Positions 45,915-55,164 of a stretch of DNA of 64,000 nt are shown one piece after another. A model generated the notes under the pieces. It made no database searches. It had not been told where the DNA came from and saw only the letters and a program-made list of their open reading frames with translations. Numbering within the stretch: the stretch's first letter is position 1; every line of letters starts with the position of its first letter. The translations under genes and the position numbers were made by a program. The stretch is from positions 124,001-188,000 of the forward strand of contig JAFHKN010000002.1 in the NCBI GenBank assembly GCA_016937575.1, in the 5' to 3' direction. The DNA comes from Roseomonas aeriglobus (GTDB lineage: Bacteria > Pseudomonadota > Alphaproteobacteria > Sphingomonadales > Sphingomonadaceae).

Positions 45915-45928
45915 CACCCCGGGCTGCG

Positions 45929-45985
45929 GCGAAGGCCGGAGCTTCGGCCGCGTCAGGCCGCGGTCATCATTGCTCCGGCCTTCGC
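45929..45985. terminator. Long hairpin between gcdH and the PilZ gene
   Basis: A perfect 14-bp inverted repeat (45929-45942 and 45972-45985, GCGAAGGCCGGAGC and its complement) with a 29-base loop that contains GGCCGCG twice. It lies 15 bases after the gcdH stop and 17 before the convergent PilZ stop, so it may end both transcripts. No strong T tract. Confidence 0.55.
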
Positions 45986-46001
45986 TTGGGTGCGAGGGGG
46001 A

Positions 46002-46322
46002 TCAGGCCGCCAGCAACCGCGTGATATGGTCGAATACTGCCTGGTGCAGCGGCTGGTGGAATGCCGCGCCGATGAATTCGCCGCGCTGCCAGGCGACCTC
46101 CGCCTCCAGGCTCTGCAGGCCGGGCAGCGACAGCCAGATCATCGTGCCGGCACGCAAGGTGTGGACGCATTCGGCCTTGAAGCCGGTTTGCGACAGGTCG
46201 ACGACATGCACCTTGTAGCGCGATCCGTTACGATCGCGGACCTTGGCCTCGACGCCGACGACCCGCCGCGCCGTGGCGCGCGTGTCGTCGTGGCTGGGCG
46301 GCAGGAACCCGTATTGGCACAT
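46002..46322 (-). CDS. PilZ-domain protein (c-di-GMP receptor)
   Basis: A 106-aa single-domain PilZ protein. The two c-di-GMP-binding motifs are present: RATAR (RxxxR) and DLSQTG (DxSxxG). The C-terminus is amphipathic (VFDHITRLL). I chose ATG 46322; a start at 46376 would overlap the TauE stop. Small PilZ proteins act as adaptors that relay c-di-GMP to motility or envelope functions. It sits immediately downstream of tauE on the same strand. Confidence 0.85.
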   Translation of the reverse strand: MCQYGFLPPSHDDTRATARRVVGVEAKVRDRNGSRYKVHVVDLSQTGFKAECVHTLRAGTMIWLSLPGLQSLEAEVAWQRGEFIGAAFHQPLHQAVFDHITRLLAA

Positions 46323-46362
46323 CGTGCGACTATCGCATGCAGCGGTTGACGCTTCGCTAACG

Positions 46363-47079
46363 TCAGACCAGCGCATCCCACACCAATTTGACCCCGACCG
46401 CGATCATCAGCGCGTAGATCACGCGGTAGAAGCGTTCGGCTGGAACCCGCCGCACGAGCCACACGCCCGCGGCGGTCGACAGGATCGCGACCGGGAGCAG
46501 CAGGGCCGACGTCGTCAGGTTCGCGCGTGTGAACTGGCCCAGCGCGATATAGGCCGGAACCTTCACCCAATTGACCACCGCGAAGAAGATCGCGGTCGTG
46601 CCGACGAAGACGTCGCGGGGCAGGCGGCGGGGAACGACCCAAAGCTGGTAGGGCGGCTGACCCGCGTGCGCGATCTGGCTGGTGAAGCCCGACAGGACGC
46701 CGAAGATCGTGCCCACCCAGCCGGGCGAACCGGCGCCGGCGTCGGGCGGGCCGTGGCGTTCGATCCATAGCCGGTATGCGCCGAATACGATCGACACCGC
46801 GCCGACCAGACCCAGGACGGCGTCCGGCGATACGGAGGCTGCGAACAGATAGCCGAGCGCAATGCCGATGGCCGCCCCGGGGAGCATCCAGCCGAGGATA
46901 TACCCGTCCCAATCGCGGCGGAAGGCCCAGACGCCGACGACATCCTGGACGATCAGGATCGGCAGCAGAATCGCGGCAGCGCGCACCGGCGACGTCGTCA
47001 TCGCCACGATCGGGAGCGACAGCGCGCCCATGCCCGCGAACCCACCCTTGGCGAGACCGAGCATGGTCACCGCCAGCAC
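46363..47079 (-). CDS. TauE/SafE-family membrane permease
   Basis: A permease of at least 238 aa with about seven membrane segments, opening MLAVTMLGLAKGGFAGMG, the TauE/SafE hallmark near the first helix, with the second repeat at GFTSQIAHAGQPPYQLW. The family exports sulfite, sulfoacetate or other anions. GTG 47079 is the first accepted start, but an in-frame CTG at 47112, overlapping the upstream stop by 4 bases, would add LIESAAFWVVA and a more complete first helix. Confidence 0.85.
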   Translation of the reverse strand: MLAVTMLGLAKGGFAGMGALSLPIVAMTTSPVRAAAILLPILIVQDVVGVWAFRRDWDGYILGWMLPGAAIGIALGYLFAASVSPDAVLGLVGAVSIVFGAYRLWIERHGPPDAGAGSPGWVGTIFGVLSGFTSQIAHAGQPPYQLWVVPRRLPRDVFVGTTAIFFAVVNWVKVPAYIALGQFTRANLTTSALLLPVAILSTAAGVWLVRRVPAERFYRVIYALMIAVGVKLVWDALV

Positions 47080-47108
47080 CGCGACGACCCAGAAGGCGGC
47101 GCTTTCGA

Positions 47109-47501
47109 TCAGCGCTCAGCGATCCGCGCAAGATGGCCGCCGATTCGCGCCAGCGCGACGACGGCTGCCGCGGCAATGGCCGCGAGCGCGATGACGGCAT
47201 AGGTCAGTGCCTTCAGCCAGCGCGCGATCTCGGCATCGCGACTCGCGGCGGTGCGTTCGACGGTGGCGGTCACTGTCGCGGCGACGGACTCGAGCGACTC
47301 GGCGGTGGCGGAGGCGTCACGCGCCTCTGCGGGTGCCGGTGTGCGCTCGATCGACGGCACATCCTGCCCCGCCAGCTGCCCTGGAAAGGCCGCGCCGATC
47401 GGAGAATTGGACACGCTCGCCAGCGATCCGATCAACGCCAGCGTCGCGAGCGCCGCCAACACCAGCATCGCGGTCCGCGCAATCCAGTCGATGACCTTCA
47501 T
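47109..47501 (-). CDS. Hypothetical membrane protein
   Basis: A 130-aa product with two membrane segments: an N-terminal one (about 9-29, ARTAMLVLAALATLALIGSL) and a C-terminal one (about 98-120, ALTYAVIALAAIAAAAVVAL). Between them lies a Pro/Ala/Thr-rich stretch (APAEARDASATAESLESVAA) likely to be periplasmic. The start overlaps the crtZ stop (ATGA). No family recognised; the operon with crtZ and tauE suggests an envelope role. Confidence 0.62.
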   Translation of the reverse strand: MKVIDWIARTAMLVLAALATLALIGSLASVSNSPIGAAFPGQLAGQDVPSIERTPAPAEARDASATAESLESVAATVTATVERTAASRDAEIARWLKALTYAVIALAAIAAAAVVALARIGGHLARIAER

Positions 47502-48013
47502 TCCGCAGCTTCTCGAACGCCGCGTGGTGCGCGGACGCCGGCGTTGGCACGGCGCTTGAGTTCCGCCTTCAGATCCTCGGGCTTGGGCGCCCATAGGAAG
47601 CCGAAGCTGACGGTGCCCCGCTTCGTCTCGACCGCATGATGCAGCCGGTGCGCCTGTACGATTCGTTTCATGTAGTTGGATTTCGGCAGATAGCGTGTCG
47701 GCAGGCGGCGGTGGACGATGATGTCGTGGAAGCCGAAGTAGATCGCACCGTAAGCGGCGATCCCTGCGCCGATCCATGCAAAGCCCGGCCACCAGCCGAG
47801 CTGGACTCCGCCCAGCAACAGCACGAACGACGGCACCGCGAAAATGACGGCGTACAGGTCGTTCAACTCCCAATTGCCTTCACGAGGTTCGTGGTGGCTC
47901 TTGTGCAGGAACCAGCCGGGGCCGTGCATCACCCAACGGTGCATGACATAGGCGAAGCCCTCCATGAACAGCACGGTGGTAAGAAACAGCAGGATGCCAA
48001 GCGGCAGGGACAT
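47498..48013 (-). CDS. crtZ: Beta-carotene 3-hydroxylase (CrtZ)
   Basis: Di-iron hydroxylase that adds 3/3'-OH to beta-carotene, making zeaxanthin; sphingomonads use it for nostoxanthin-type pigments. The 171-aa membrane protein has the histidine clusters YVMHRWVMHGPGW, HKSHHEP, FGFHDIIVHRR and AHRLHHAV in the order of this fatty-acid-hydroxylase superfamily. Several hydrophobic segments anchor it. Divergent from sucC, with 131 bases between that should carry both promoters. Confidence 0.93.
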   Translation of the reverse strand: MSLPLGILLFLTTVLFMEGFAYVMHRWVMHGPGWFLHKSHHEPREGNWELNDLYAVIFAVPSFVLLLGGVQLGWWPGFAWIGAGIAAYGAIYFGFHDIIVHRRLPTRYLPKSNYMKRIVQAHRLHHAVETKRGTVSFGFLWAPKPEDLKAELKRRANAGVRAPRGVREAAE

Positions 48014-48144
48014 TGGTCAAACTCGATATTGCGATGCGTTTTCAATAACGCGAAACCCTTCGTCAAATGCAGGGGTGGATTCACCCGCGCGCCTGTGCGA
48101 AAGGGCCGTGAATTTCACGTCCCTAGCATAAGGCGAGGCCGATC

Positions 48145-49344
48145 ATGAACATCCATGAGTATCAGGCGAAGGAATTGCTGGCGAAGTTCGGCGTTCCCGT
48201 CCCCGCAGGCTTCGCCGCGCTGTCCGTCGAGGAAGCCGTCGAAGCGTCGAAGAAGCTGCCCGGACCGCTCTACGTCGTAAAGGCGCAGATCCATGCCGGC
48301 GGCCGCGGCAAGGGCAAGTTCAAGGAACTGCCGGCCGAGGCCAAGGGCGGCGTCCGCCTGGCCAAGACCGAGGACGAGGTTCGTCACGCCGCGACCGAAA
48401 TGCTCGGCAACACGCTGGTCACGATCCAGACGGGTGAGGCGGGCAAGCAGGTCAACCGCCTGTACGTGACCGACGGCGTCGACATCGCGAAGGAATTCTA
48501 CCTCGCGCTGCTCGTCAACCGCGCGACCGGCCGGGTTTCGATGGTCGCCTCGACCGAAGGTGGCATGGACATCGAAACCGTCGCGCATGATACGCCCGAG
48601 AAGATCCACTCGATCGATATCGACACCGCGACCGGCTTCATGCCGCACCACGGCCGTGCCGTCGCCGCCGCGCTCGACCTGACCGGCGACCTTGCCAAGC
48701 AGGCCGCCAACGTCGCATCGAAGCTGTACGACGCGTTCCTGGGCACCGACGCCGAGCAGATCGAAATCAACCCGCTGGCCGTCACCGACGATGGCAAGCT
48801 GATGGTGCTCGATGCCAAGGTCGGCTTCGACGGGAACGCCATGTTCCGGCACAAGGAGCTGATGGAGCTGCGTGACGAGACCGAGGAAGATCCGGCCGAG
48901 CTCGAAGCGTCGAAGTACGACCTCGCCTACATCAAGCTCGATGGCGACATCGGCTGCATGGTCAATGGCGCCGGTCTCGCCATGGCGACGATGGACATCA
49001 TCAAGCTCAACGGCATGTTCCCGGCCAACTTCCTCGACGTCGGCGGCGGCGCGAACAAGGAAAAGGTCACCGCGGCGTTCAAGATCATCCTTCAGGATCC
49101 GAACGTTAAGGGCATTCTGGTCAACATCTTCGGCGGCATCATGCGCTGCGACATCATCGCCGACGGCATCGTCGCCGCGGCGAAGGAAGTGAACCTGTCG
49201 GTTCCGCTGGTCGTCCGCCTGGAGGGCACCAACGTCGAGAAGGGCAAGGAAATCCTGTCCAACTCGGGCCTCGCCATCGTTCCCGCCAACGACCTGGGCG
49301 ATGCGGCGAAGAAGATCGTCGCCGAAGTGCAGAAGGTCGCCTGA
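48145..49344 (+). CDS. sucC: Succinyl-CoA ligase (ADP-forming) subunit beta
   Basis: TCA-cycle enzyme making ATP from succinyl-CoA. The 399-aa protein has the ATP-grasp domain ([25 protein letters not shown]) and the C-terminal ligase domain ([49 protein letters not shown]). An AAGGCGAGG RBS precedes the ATG. The usual sucD partner does not follow: a double hairpin terminator comes next, so SucD must be encoded elsewhere. Confidence 0.97.
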   Translation: MNIHEYQAKELLAKFGVPVPAGFAALSVEEAVEASKKLPGPLYVVKAQIHAGGRGKGKFKELPAEAKGGVRLAKTEDEVRHAATEMLGNTLVTIQTGEAGKQVNRLYVTDGVDIAKEFYLALLVNRATGRVSMVASTEGGMDIETVAHDTPEKIHSIDIDTATGFMPHHGRAVAAALDLTGDLAKQAANVASKLYDAFLGTDAEQIEINPLAVTDDGKLMVLDAKVGFDGNAMFRHKELMELRDETEEDPAELEASKYDLAYIKLDGDIGCMVNGAGLAMATMDIIKLNGMFPANFLDVGGGANKEKVTAAFKIILQDPNVKGILVNIFGGIMRCDIIADGIVAAAKEVNLSVPLVVRLEGTNVEKGKEILSNSGLAIVPANDLGDAAKKIVAEVQKVA

Positions 49345-49351
49345 TCACGTC

Positions 49352-49429
49352 GCCCCGCACGGTAGCGGGGCAGTCGAGAAAAACGCGAAGGGCGGGGATG
49401 GCTGTGGCCGTTCCCGCCCTTCGTCGTTT
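49352..49429 (+). terminator. Two consecutive hairpins ending sucC transcription
   Basis: First a 7-bp stem GCCCCGC/GCGGGGC (49352-49371), then an 11-bp stem CGAAGGGCGGG/CCCGCCCTTCG (49386-49423) followed by TCGTTT. The second is the better terminator. They isolate sucC from etfBA and explain why no sucD is cotranscribed. Confidence 0.8.
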
Positions 49430-49563
49430 CAGCGAGTCGTTGCAGCCGGAATCAGTTCCGCGAGCATATGACCATGGACATCTGAGGCGCCTGGCGCTTT
49501 ATCCCCTGTGTTCGGCGGACGTCGGCCATTTGGCTGCCCGCTGGGGGTTGATACCGGCGACTT

Positions 49564-49581
49564 GATGTTTACGTAAACGTC
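49564..49581 (+). promoter_or_regulatory. Palindromic operator upstream of etfBA
   Basis: GTTTACGTAAAC (49567-49578) is a perfect 12-bp palindrome inside an 18-bp one with a single mismatched pair. It lies 36 bases before the etfB start. TTTACGTAAACGT resembles the operators described for LiuR/MerR-type and related regulators of branched-chain amino acid and fatty acid oxidation, whose regulons include etfBA. The regulator's identity is inference; the palindrome is seen. A TTGATA at 49548 could be a -35 element. Confidence 0.6.
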
Positions 49582-49617
49582 AGGTAGCCGCGACGCGAAA
49601 CGAGGAGAGTGGCGCAA

Positions 49618-50367
49618 ATGAAGGTGCTGGTGCCGGTCAAGCGCGTGCTTGATTACAATGTGAAGCCCCGGGTGAAGGCCGACGGCAGCGGGGTCGACCT
49701 CGCCAACGTCAAGATGAGCATGAACCCGTTCGACGAAATCGCCGTCGAAGAGGCGATCCGCCTGAAGGAAAAGGGCGTGGCGACCGAAGTCGTCGCCGTC
49801 TCGATCGGCGAACCGAAGGCGCAGGAAACGCTGCGCACGGCGCTCGCGATGGGCGCCGACCGCGCGATCCTGATCACCTCGGACGAGAAGGTCGAGCCGC
49901 TGGGCGTGGCCAAATTGCTGAAGGCGATCTGCGACGAGGAACAGCCCAGTCTCGTGATCATGGGCAAGCAGGCGATCGACGACGACAATAACCAGACTGG
50001 CCAGATGCTCGCAGCATTGACCGGATGGGGCCAGGGCACCTTTGCCTCGAAGGTCGAAGTCGAGGGCGACAAGGTCGCGGTGACGCGTGAAGTCGATGGC
50101 GGTGCCGAAACGGACACGCTGACGCTGCCGGCGGTGGTCACCACCGACCTGCGCCTCAACGAGCCGCGCTATGCTTCGCTGCCGAACATCATGAAGGCCA
50201 AGTCGAAGCCTTTGGCGCAGAAGACGGCCGCCGATTATGGCGTCGATGTCGCGCCCCGGCTGACCACATTGAAGGTTGAGGAACCGGCCAAGCGTCAGGC
50301 GGGCGTGAAGGTCGCCGACGTCGATGAACTCGTGTCGAAGCTCAAGACGCTGGGAGTTGCCAAGTGA
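49618..50367 (+). CDS. etfB: Electron transfer flavoprotein subunit beta
   Basis: Small ETF subunit; with EtfA carries electrons from acyl-CoA dehydrogenases to ETF-quinone oxidoreductase. The 249-aa protein starts at ATG 49618, 8 bases after GAGGAGAG (49602-49609). The in-frame GTG 49609 overlaps that RBS, so it is not the start. Family signatures: [51 protein letters not shown] and [18 protein letters not shown]. Overlaps etfA by 4 bases (GTGA). Confidence 0.96.
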   Translation: MKVLVPVKRVLDYNVKPRVKADGSGVDLANVKMSMNPFDEIAVEEAIRLKEKGVATEVVAVSIGEPKAQETLRTALAMGADRAILITSDEKVEPLGVAKLLKAICDEEQPSLVIMGKQAIDDDNNQTGQMLAALTGWGQGTFASKVEVEGDKVAVTREVDGGAETDTLTLPAVVTTDLRLNEPRYASLPNIMKAKSKPLAQKTAADYGVDVAPRLTTLKVEEPAKRQAGVKVADVDELVSKLKTLGVAK

Positions 50368-51293
50368 AGACGCTCGTTTGGGTCGAACATGACGGCCAGG
50401 CCGTCAAGGACGCCACGCTCGCCGCCGTCACCGCAGCCGCCAAGCTCGGTGAAGTCCACCTGCTGGTCGCCGGGCAAGGCATCGACGGGGTCGCTGCCGA
50501 AGCGGCCAAGATCGCCGGTGTCGGCAAGGTCCATGTCGCCGACGACGCGGCCTATGCACATGCGCTGGCCGAAAACGTCGCGCCGCTGGTCAAGTCGCTG
50601 ATGGACAGCCACGACGCGTTCGTTGCTCCGGCCACCAGCAACGGCAAGAACATCGCGCCGCGCGTCGCCGCGCTGCTCGACGTCATGCAGGTCAGCGACA
50701 TCCTGTCGGTCGAGGGGCCGGACACGTTCACGCGTCCGATCTACGCCGGCAACGCGATCGCGACCGTGCAGACCAAGGACGCCAAGCTGGTCCTGACCGT
50801 GCGCGGCACCGCGTTCGAAAAGGCCGCGGCCGAGGGCGGCTCGGCCGAGATCGAGGCGGTCGCCTCGACGGGTGACGCCGGTGTGTCGACCTTCTCGGGC
50901 AGCGAGATCGCGAAGCTGGAGCGCCCCGAGCTGACGAGCGCCAAGGTGATCGTGTCGGGTGGTCGCGCGCTGGGGTCGGGCGAGAAGTTCGTCGAGCTGA
51001 TCGAGCCGCTGGCCGACAAGCTGGGCGCCGCGGTCGGTGCGAGCCGTGCGGCCGTGGACGCGGGCTATGTCCCGAACGACTATCAGGTCGGCCAGACCGG
51101 CAAGATCGTCGCGCCGGAGGTCTATATCGCAGTCGGCATCTCGGGCGCGATCCAGCATCTGGCGGGCATGAAGGATTCGAAGGTCATCGTCGCGATCAAC
51201 AAGGACGAGGATGCGCCGATCTTCCAGGTGGCCGACGTCGGTTTGGTGGGCGACCTGTTCAAGGTCGTGCCGGAGCTGACCGAGAAACTCTGA
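50364..51293 (+). CDS. etfA: Electron transfer flavoprotein subunit alpha
   Basis: FAD-binding ETF subunit. GTG start overlapping etfB. The 309-aa protein has an N-terminal Rossmann-like domain and a C-terminal FAD domain with [52 protein letters not shown] and [18 protein letters not shown]. Length and motifs are normal. Its likely electron donors include the glutaryl-CoA dehydrogenase encoded at 44730-45914. Confidence 0.97.
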   Translation: MKTLVWVEHDGQAVKDATLAAVTAAAKLGEVHLLVAGQGIDGVAAEAAKIAGVGKVHVADDAAYAHALAENVAPLVKSLMDSHDAFVAPATSNGKNIAPRVAALLDVMQVSDILSVEGPDTFTRPIYAGNAIATVQTKDAKLVLTVRGTAFEKAAAEGGSAEIEAVASTGDAGVSTFSGSEIAKLERPELTSAKVIVSGGRALGSGEKFVELIEPLADKLGAAVGASRAAVDAGYVPNDYQVGQTGKIVAPEVYIAVGISGAIQHLAGMKDSKVIVAINKDEDAPIFQVADVGLVGDLFKVVPELTEKL

Positions 51294-51357
51294 TCCCTTT
51301 CCTTACGTGACCGACGACGCGGGGGCTGCCCGGCGTCGTCGGTCTACGGACGCGCGA

Positions 51358-51891
51358 TCAGTCCGGGATTACGACAATCACCGACAGCGCACCCGTGTTT
51401 CCCTTGAACGAAATGTCGTTGAAACCGAGGGCAAGGCCGGCCGTATTTTCGGGGATCGGGACGCGGATACCCTTGCCTACGATGAAGGGGCGCCCGACGA
51501 CCACACCCTTGTCGTCGACGAATGCTGCGACCAGGGCGTGGCGGTACGACGGGTAGAGCAGCTTCGGCGCGTAGAAGCTCGGATAGCGCTTTTTCTTCAC
51601 TTCCTTGTCATCGACCGCGTCATTTTCCAGCCCGATCGGGGGGACGTCGGCACGTCCCGGAATCGCGGTCGTTCCCGATGGAATGATGGCGATCACGCCG
51701 CCGCCGATATCGAAGGGGACGACGACCGGGGGTTTTGCGTCGCCGATGCCGTACGGCATCAGGTCGCTGTTCAGGTCGACCCGCCACGGCCCCGATGCGG
51801 CATCGACCTGAACCGTCACGTCACGGGCCGCTGCAGGCGTCGCGGCGATTAACGCCGCAGCAAGCATCAGCACATAATTATTCTTTCGCAT
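51358..51891 (-). CDS. Secreted LecA-like beta-sandwich protein (paralogue 2)
   Basis: A 177-aa exported protein with a signal peptide (about 1-22, ending TPAAA). The mature N-terminus VTVQVDAASGPWRV and the end LALGFNDISFKGNTGALSVIV resemble the fold of the LecA/PA-I galactophilic lectin family, in which an ND...N-G-L loop binds calcium. It lacks some of the acidic residues in that loop, so sugar binding is uncertain. It overlaps its paralogue at 51878-52447 by 14 bases and follows it in one operon. Confidence 0.62.
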   Translation of the reverse strand: MRKNNYVLMLAAALIAATPAAARDVTVQVDAASGPWRVDLNSDLMPYGIGDAKPPVVVPFDIGGGVIAIIPSGTTAIPGRADVPPIGLENDAVDDKEVKKKRYPSFYAPKLLYPSYRHALVAAFVDDKGVVVGRPFIVGKGIRVPIPENTAGLALGFNDISFKGNTGALSVIVVIPD

Positions 51892-52447
51892 CGCTCGACT
51901 CCACGGTCACTTTCGGATCGGCCATGCTGATCGTGACGGTCAGCGCGCCATCATTGTCGGAGAATTTGTCGTCGTTGATGCCGAGCGACAGCGCCGATGC
52001 CCCCTCCGGGATTTCGACGACCGCATTCGATCCGATCGCGAAGGGCTGTCCGACGATGACGCCGTCGGCATTGACGAAGCATCCGACCAATTGGTTGAGG
52101 TGGATCGGCCCATCTCTCTTGCTCATGTAATAGCTGGGGAACAGCGCCATCCCACGGTCTGTGATCCAGTCGGGGATGCCGTTCGGGCCGATGGCGTCAC
52201 CGCCGCCGAAGGTGGTCGTCCGCCCCGTCGCCGAAATCGTCAGCTTCAATCCCGACAGCAGGCCGATCTGCCACACGACCGTCGGGGCGCGCGCATCCCC
52301 CAGGCCGAAGCCGAATTTCTTATTGACGCCCGTTTGCCAGGGGGCCGAGTGCGCGTCGACGACGACGGTGACTTCCTTTGCGGCAGCGGGCGCGGTGCTC
52401 GCCATCGCTGCGATGCCCAGGGCGATCAGGGCCCCCTTCATGCGCAT
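51878..52447 (-). CDS. Secreted LecA-like beta-sandwich protein (paralogue 1)
   Basis: A 189-aa exported protein. ATG 52447 has GAGAGG 6 bases upstream. The signal peptide ends about residue 24 (STAPAAA). The mature region (VTVVVDAHSAPWQTGVN, KLTISATGRTT, GPNGIPDW, LVGCFVNADGVIVGQPFAIG and LSLGINDDKFSDNDGALTVTI) matches the LecA/PA-I lectin-like sandwich, and here the NDDxxSDNDG calcium loop is fully acidic. It may bind galactosides or other envelope glycans; experimental function unknown. A possible two-gene duplication with the next entry. Confidence 0.65.
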   Translation of the reverse strand: MRMKGALIALGIAAMASTAPAAAKEVTVVVDAHSAPWQTGVNKKFGFGLGDARAPTVVWQIGLLSGLKLTISATGRTTTFGGGDAIGPNGIPDWITDRGMALFPSYYMSKRDGPIHLNQLVGCFVNADGVIVGQPFAIGSNAVVEIPEGASALSLGINDDKFSDNDGALTVTISMADPKVTVESSDAKE

Positions 52448-52581
52448 CGTCCCTCTCCCCATCGCCCGCCCAGCAACTTCCGCGATCTTTTTTCAGATAT
52501 CGTATACTTTCTTATCGGGATATGGGTTGTCAACAGGCGTAACGCACTCCGTTGTGCGACCCAGTCAGGGACGGCGGACGG

Positions 52582-53475
52582 TCACCAAAGAACGTCCCGG
52601 TCCGGCTGCATCGGCTCGGGCGCGGCGTCGCCGATCGCCTGGAGCAGGTCGATCTCGATCGTTCGGCACATCGCATCGAGTGGCAGGTCGTGGATCGAGT
52701 TTGCGAACGGATCGGCCAGGTCGTCGCCGATCTGCAGCACGGCCAGGAACATTAGCCCCGCCAGCGTCGATCCGATCGGCGTCGCCCAGCCGAGCGTCTC
52801 GACCAGACCCACCGGCAGGACGATGCAGAACAGACGCGTGAACAGATTGGGGAAGAAGCGATATTGATTGGGCAGCGGCGTGTTCTTGATCCGCTCCATC
52901 CCGCCTTGCGCGTTGGTGATGTCGGTCAGCGTCCGTTCCAAGGCGGAATGGAGGATGGTGTCGAGATGCCCTTCGCGCCGCGCCTTGGCGATGCGGCCGG
53001 CGGTGCCGTCGATGATGCCGTTGGCGATGTTCACGCGCCTGAACGGACCCGCTGCCTCTTCCGGCGACAGGAACCGCAGGACATCGGGCTTGGGGTCGAT
53101 TCGGCGAAGCTGGCAGCGCAGCGCGTGAACATAAGCGATGTGCCGCAGCACGATCGTCCGCTTCAGATCCCATAACTTGCCTTCTGCGGCATAGGGCATG
53201 AAGGTCACCACTTCACGCGCCAGGCTGCGCGAGCAGTTGATCATCGATCCCCACAGGATCCGCCCCTCCCACCAGCGTTGGTAGGCGGAATTGTCGCGGA
53301 AACCGAGGAACAGCGCGAGCGCGGTGCCGAACAGCGTCAGAGGCAACGACGGCGCCTTCAGCGACGTCAGCATATAGGCGGCCGTCACCACCACGTCCCA
53401 TACGAACAGGACAAGCAGCGGCTTCCACACTTCGGCGAGGATGCGGGTGTAGCGGGGCGTGGCAGTAACAATCAT
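52582..53475 (-). CDS. Bestrophin-family (UPF0187) ion channel
   Basis: A 297-aa membrane protein of the bestrophin/YneE family, anion or cation channels assembled as pentamers. Hallmarks: the N-terminal WKPLLVLFVWDVVVT, the strongly conserved FRDNSAYQRWWEGRILWG and the second half FTRLFCIVLPVGLVETLGW, then DDLADPFANSIHDLPLDAMCR, which carries the acidic cluster seen in the gating region. About four membrane segments. Monocistronic. Confidence 0.88.
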   Translation of the reverse strand: MIVTATPRYTRILAEVWKPLLVLFVWDVVVTAAYMLTSLKAPSLPLTLFGTALALFLGFRDNSAYQRWWEGRILWGSMINCSRSLAREVVTFMPYAAEGKLWDLKRTIVLRHIAYVHALRCQLRRIDPKPDVLRFLSPEEAAGPFRRVNIANGIIDGTAGRIAKARREGHLDTILHSALERTLTDITNAQGGMERIKNTPLPNQYRFFPNLFTRLFCIVLPVGLVETLGWATPIGSTLAGLMFLAVLQIGDDLADPFANSIHDLPLDAMCRTIEIDLLQAIGDAAPEPMQPDRDVLW

Positions 53476-53558
53476 CGGGCACCGCGACGCATGACGTGAA
53501 TCAAGGTTGCATCGCAGCGTGGAATTTTTGTCGCGCCGGCTGTAGGGCGCGTGTCGAC

Positions 53559-55133
53559 ATGACAGACGAACTCCGCACCGCCGCTTACGAATCCAAGGCC
53601 TGGCCCTATGAGGAGGCGCGCAAGCTGTTGAAGCGCTATACCGACGGCAAGCCCGGCGGCGCGCCGATCCTGTTCGAAACCGGCTATGGCCCCTCAGGGC
53701 TGCCGCATATCGGCACGTTCAACGAAGTGCTGCGCACGACGATGGTGCGCAACGCCTTTCACGCGCTCAGCGACCAGCCGACGCGGCTCGTCGCCTTCAG
53801 CGACGACATGGACGGGCTGCGCAAGGTGCCGGACAATGTGCCGAACAAGACGATGCTGGCGGAGCATATCGGCAAGCCGTTGAGCCGCATACCCGACCCG
53901 TTCGAGAAGTTCGACAGCTTTGCTGCGCACAATAACGCGATGCTGCGCCAGTTCCTCGACCGGTTCGGCTTCGAATATGAATTTGCCTCGTCGACCGACT
54001 ATTACACGTCGGGCCGCTTCGACGATGCGTTGCGCGGGGTGTTGCGGCATTTCGACGCGATCCAGGGCGTGATGCTGCCGACCCTGCGCGAGGAACGTCG
54101 CGCTACCTACTCGCCGATCCTGCCGGTCAGCCCGACGACAGGAGTCGTGCTGCAAGTGCCGGTCGAGGTCGTCGACGTGGACGCCGGTACCATCGCCTTC
54201 ACCGACGAGAGCGGCGAGCGGATCGTTCAGTCGGCTCTGGGCGGGCGCAGCAAGCTGCAGTGGAAGGTCGACTGGGCGATGCGCTGGGTCGCGCTAGGCG
54301 TCGATTTCGAGATGTACGGCAAGGACCTGATCGATTCGGGAATCCAGTCGTCGAAGATTGCGCGCATCCTGGGCGGCCGCCCGCCCGAAGGTTTCGTCTA
54401 CGAGATGTTCCTCGACGAGAAGGGCGAAAAAATCTCGAAGTCGAAGGGCAACGGCCTCAGCCTCGAACAATGGCTGACCTATGGCCCAGACGAGAGCCTC
54501 GCCTTCTTCGCCTATCGCGAGCCGAAGAAGGCCAAGCAGTTGCACATGGGCGTCATCCCGCGGGCGGTTGACGAATATTGGCAGTTCCGCGCGAACTATC
54601 CGACCCAGGAACTGAAGCAGCAGCTGGGCAATCCGGTCCATCACATCCATGATGGCAAGTTGCCGGAGGGCGAACTGCCGGTGACGTTCGGCCTGCTCCT
54701 CAACCTGGTCGGGGTGATGGGCGATGCCTCGAAAGAACAGGTGTGGGGATATCTGGGGAATTACGTCCCCGATGCGACCCCGCAGAGCCACCCCGACCTC
54801 GACCGGCTGATCGGCTATGCGCTGGCCTATGCCCGCGATTTCGTCGCGCCGACCCTGGTCCGCCGAGCGCCCGAAGGCGTCGAGGTGGACGCACTGAAGC
54901 GGCTCGATGCCGAGCTGGCGGCTCTTCCCGACGATGCGCCGGCCGAGGATATCCAGAACATCGTCTACGAGATCGGTAAGACCGGTGGCTTCGTCGAGCT
55001 GCGCGACTGGTTCAAGGCGCTGTACGAGACTTTGCTCGGATCCAGCCAGGGGCCGCGGATGGGCAGTTTCATCAAGCTGTACGGCATCGCCAATTCGCGA
55101 AAGCTGATCGCGGACGCGTTGGCGAAGGCATAG
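53559..55133 (+). CDS. lysK: Lysyl-tRNA synthetase, class I
   Basis: Charges tRNA-Lys. This is the class I form (archaea, spirochaetes, most alphaproteobacteria), unrelated to the class II LysS of E. coli. The 524-aa protein starts at ATG 53559. The class I signatures are PSGLPHIGTFNE (HIGH type) and EKISKSKGNG (KMSKS), with DDMDGLRKVP between. Length is normal. It is convergent with the DUF389 gene. Confidence 0.95.
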   Translation: MTDELRTAAYESKAWPYEEARKLLKRYTDGKPGGAPILFETGYGPSGLPHIGTFNEVLRTTMVRNAFHALSDQPTRLVAFSDDMDGLRKVPDNVPNKTMLAEHIGKPLSRIPDPFEKFDSFAAHNNAMLRQFLDRFGFEYEFASSTDYYTSGRFDDALRGVLRHFDAIQGVMLPTLREERRATYSPILPVSPTTGVVLQVPVEVVDVDAGTIAFTDESGERIVQSALGGRSKLQWKVDWAMRWVALGVDFEMYGKDLIDSGIQSSKIARILGGRPPEGFVYEMFLDEKGEKISKSKGNGLSLEQWLTYGPDESLAFFAYREPKKAKQLHMGVIPRAVDEYWQFRANYPTQELKQQLGNPVHHIHDGKLPEGELPVTFGLLLNLVGVMGDASKEQVWGYLGNYVPDATPQSHPDLDRLIGYALAYARDFVAPTLVRRAPEGVEVDALKRLDAELAALPDDAPAEDIQNIVYEIGKTGGFVELRDWFKALYETLLGSSQGPRMGSFIKLYGIANSRKLIADALAKA

Positions 55134-55164
55134 AAGCGGCGGCGCGCTTGGCCTGCGCACGCCG

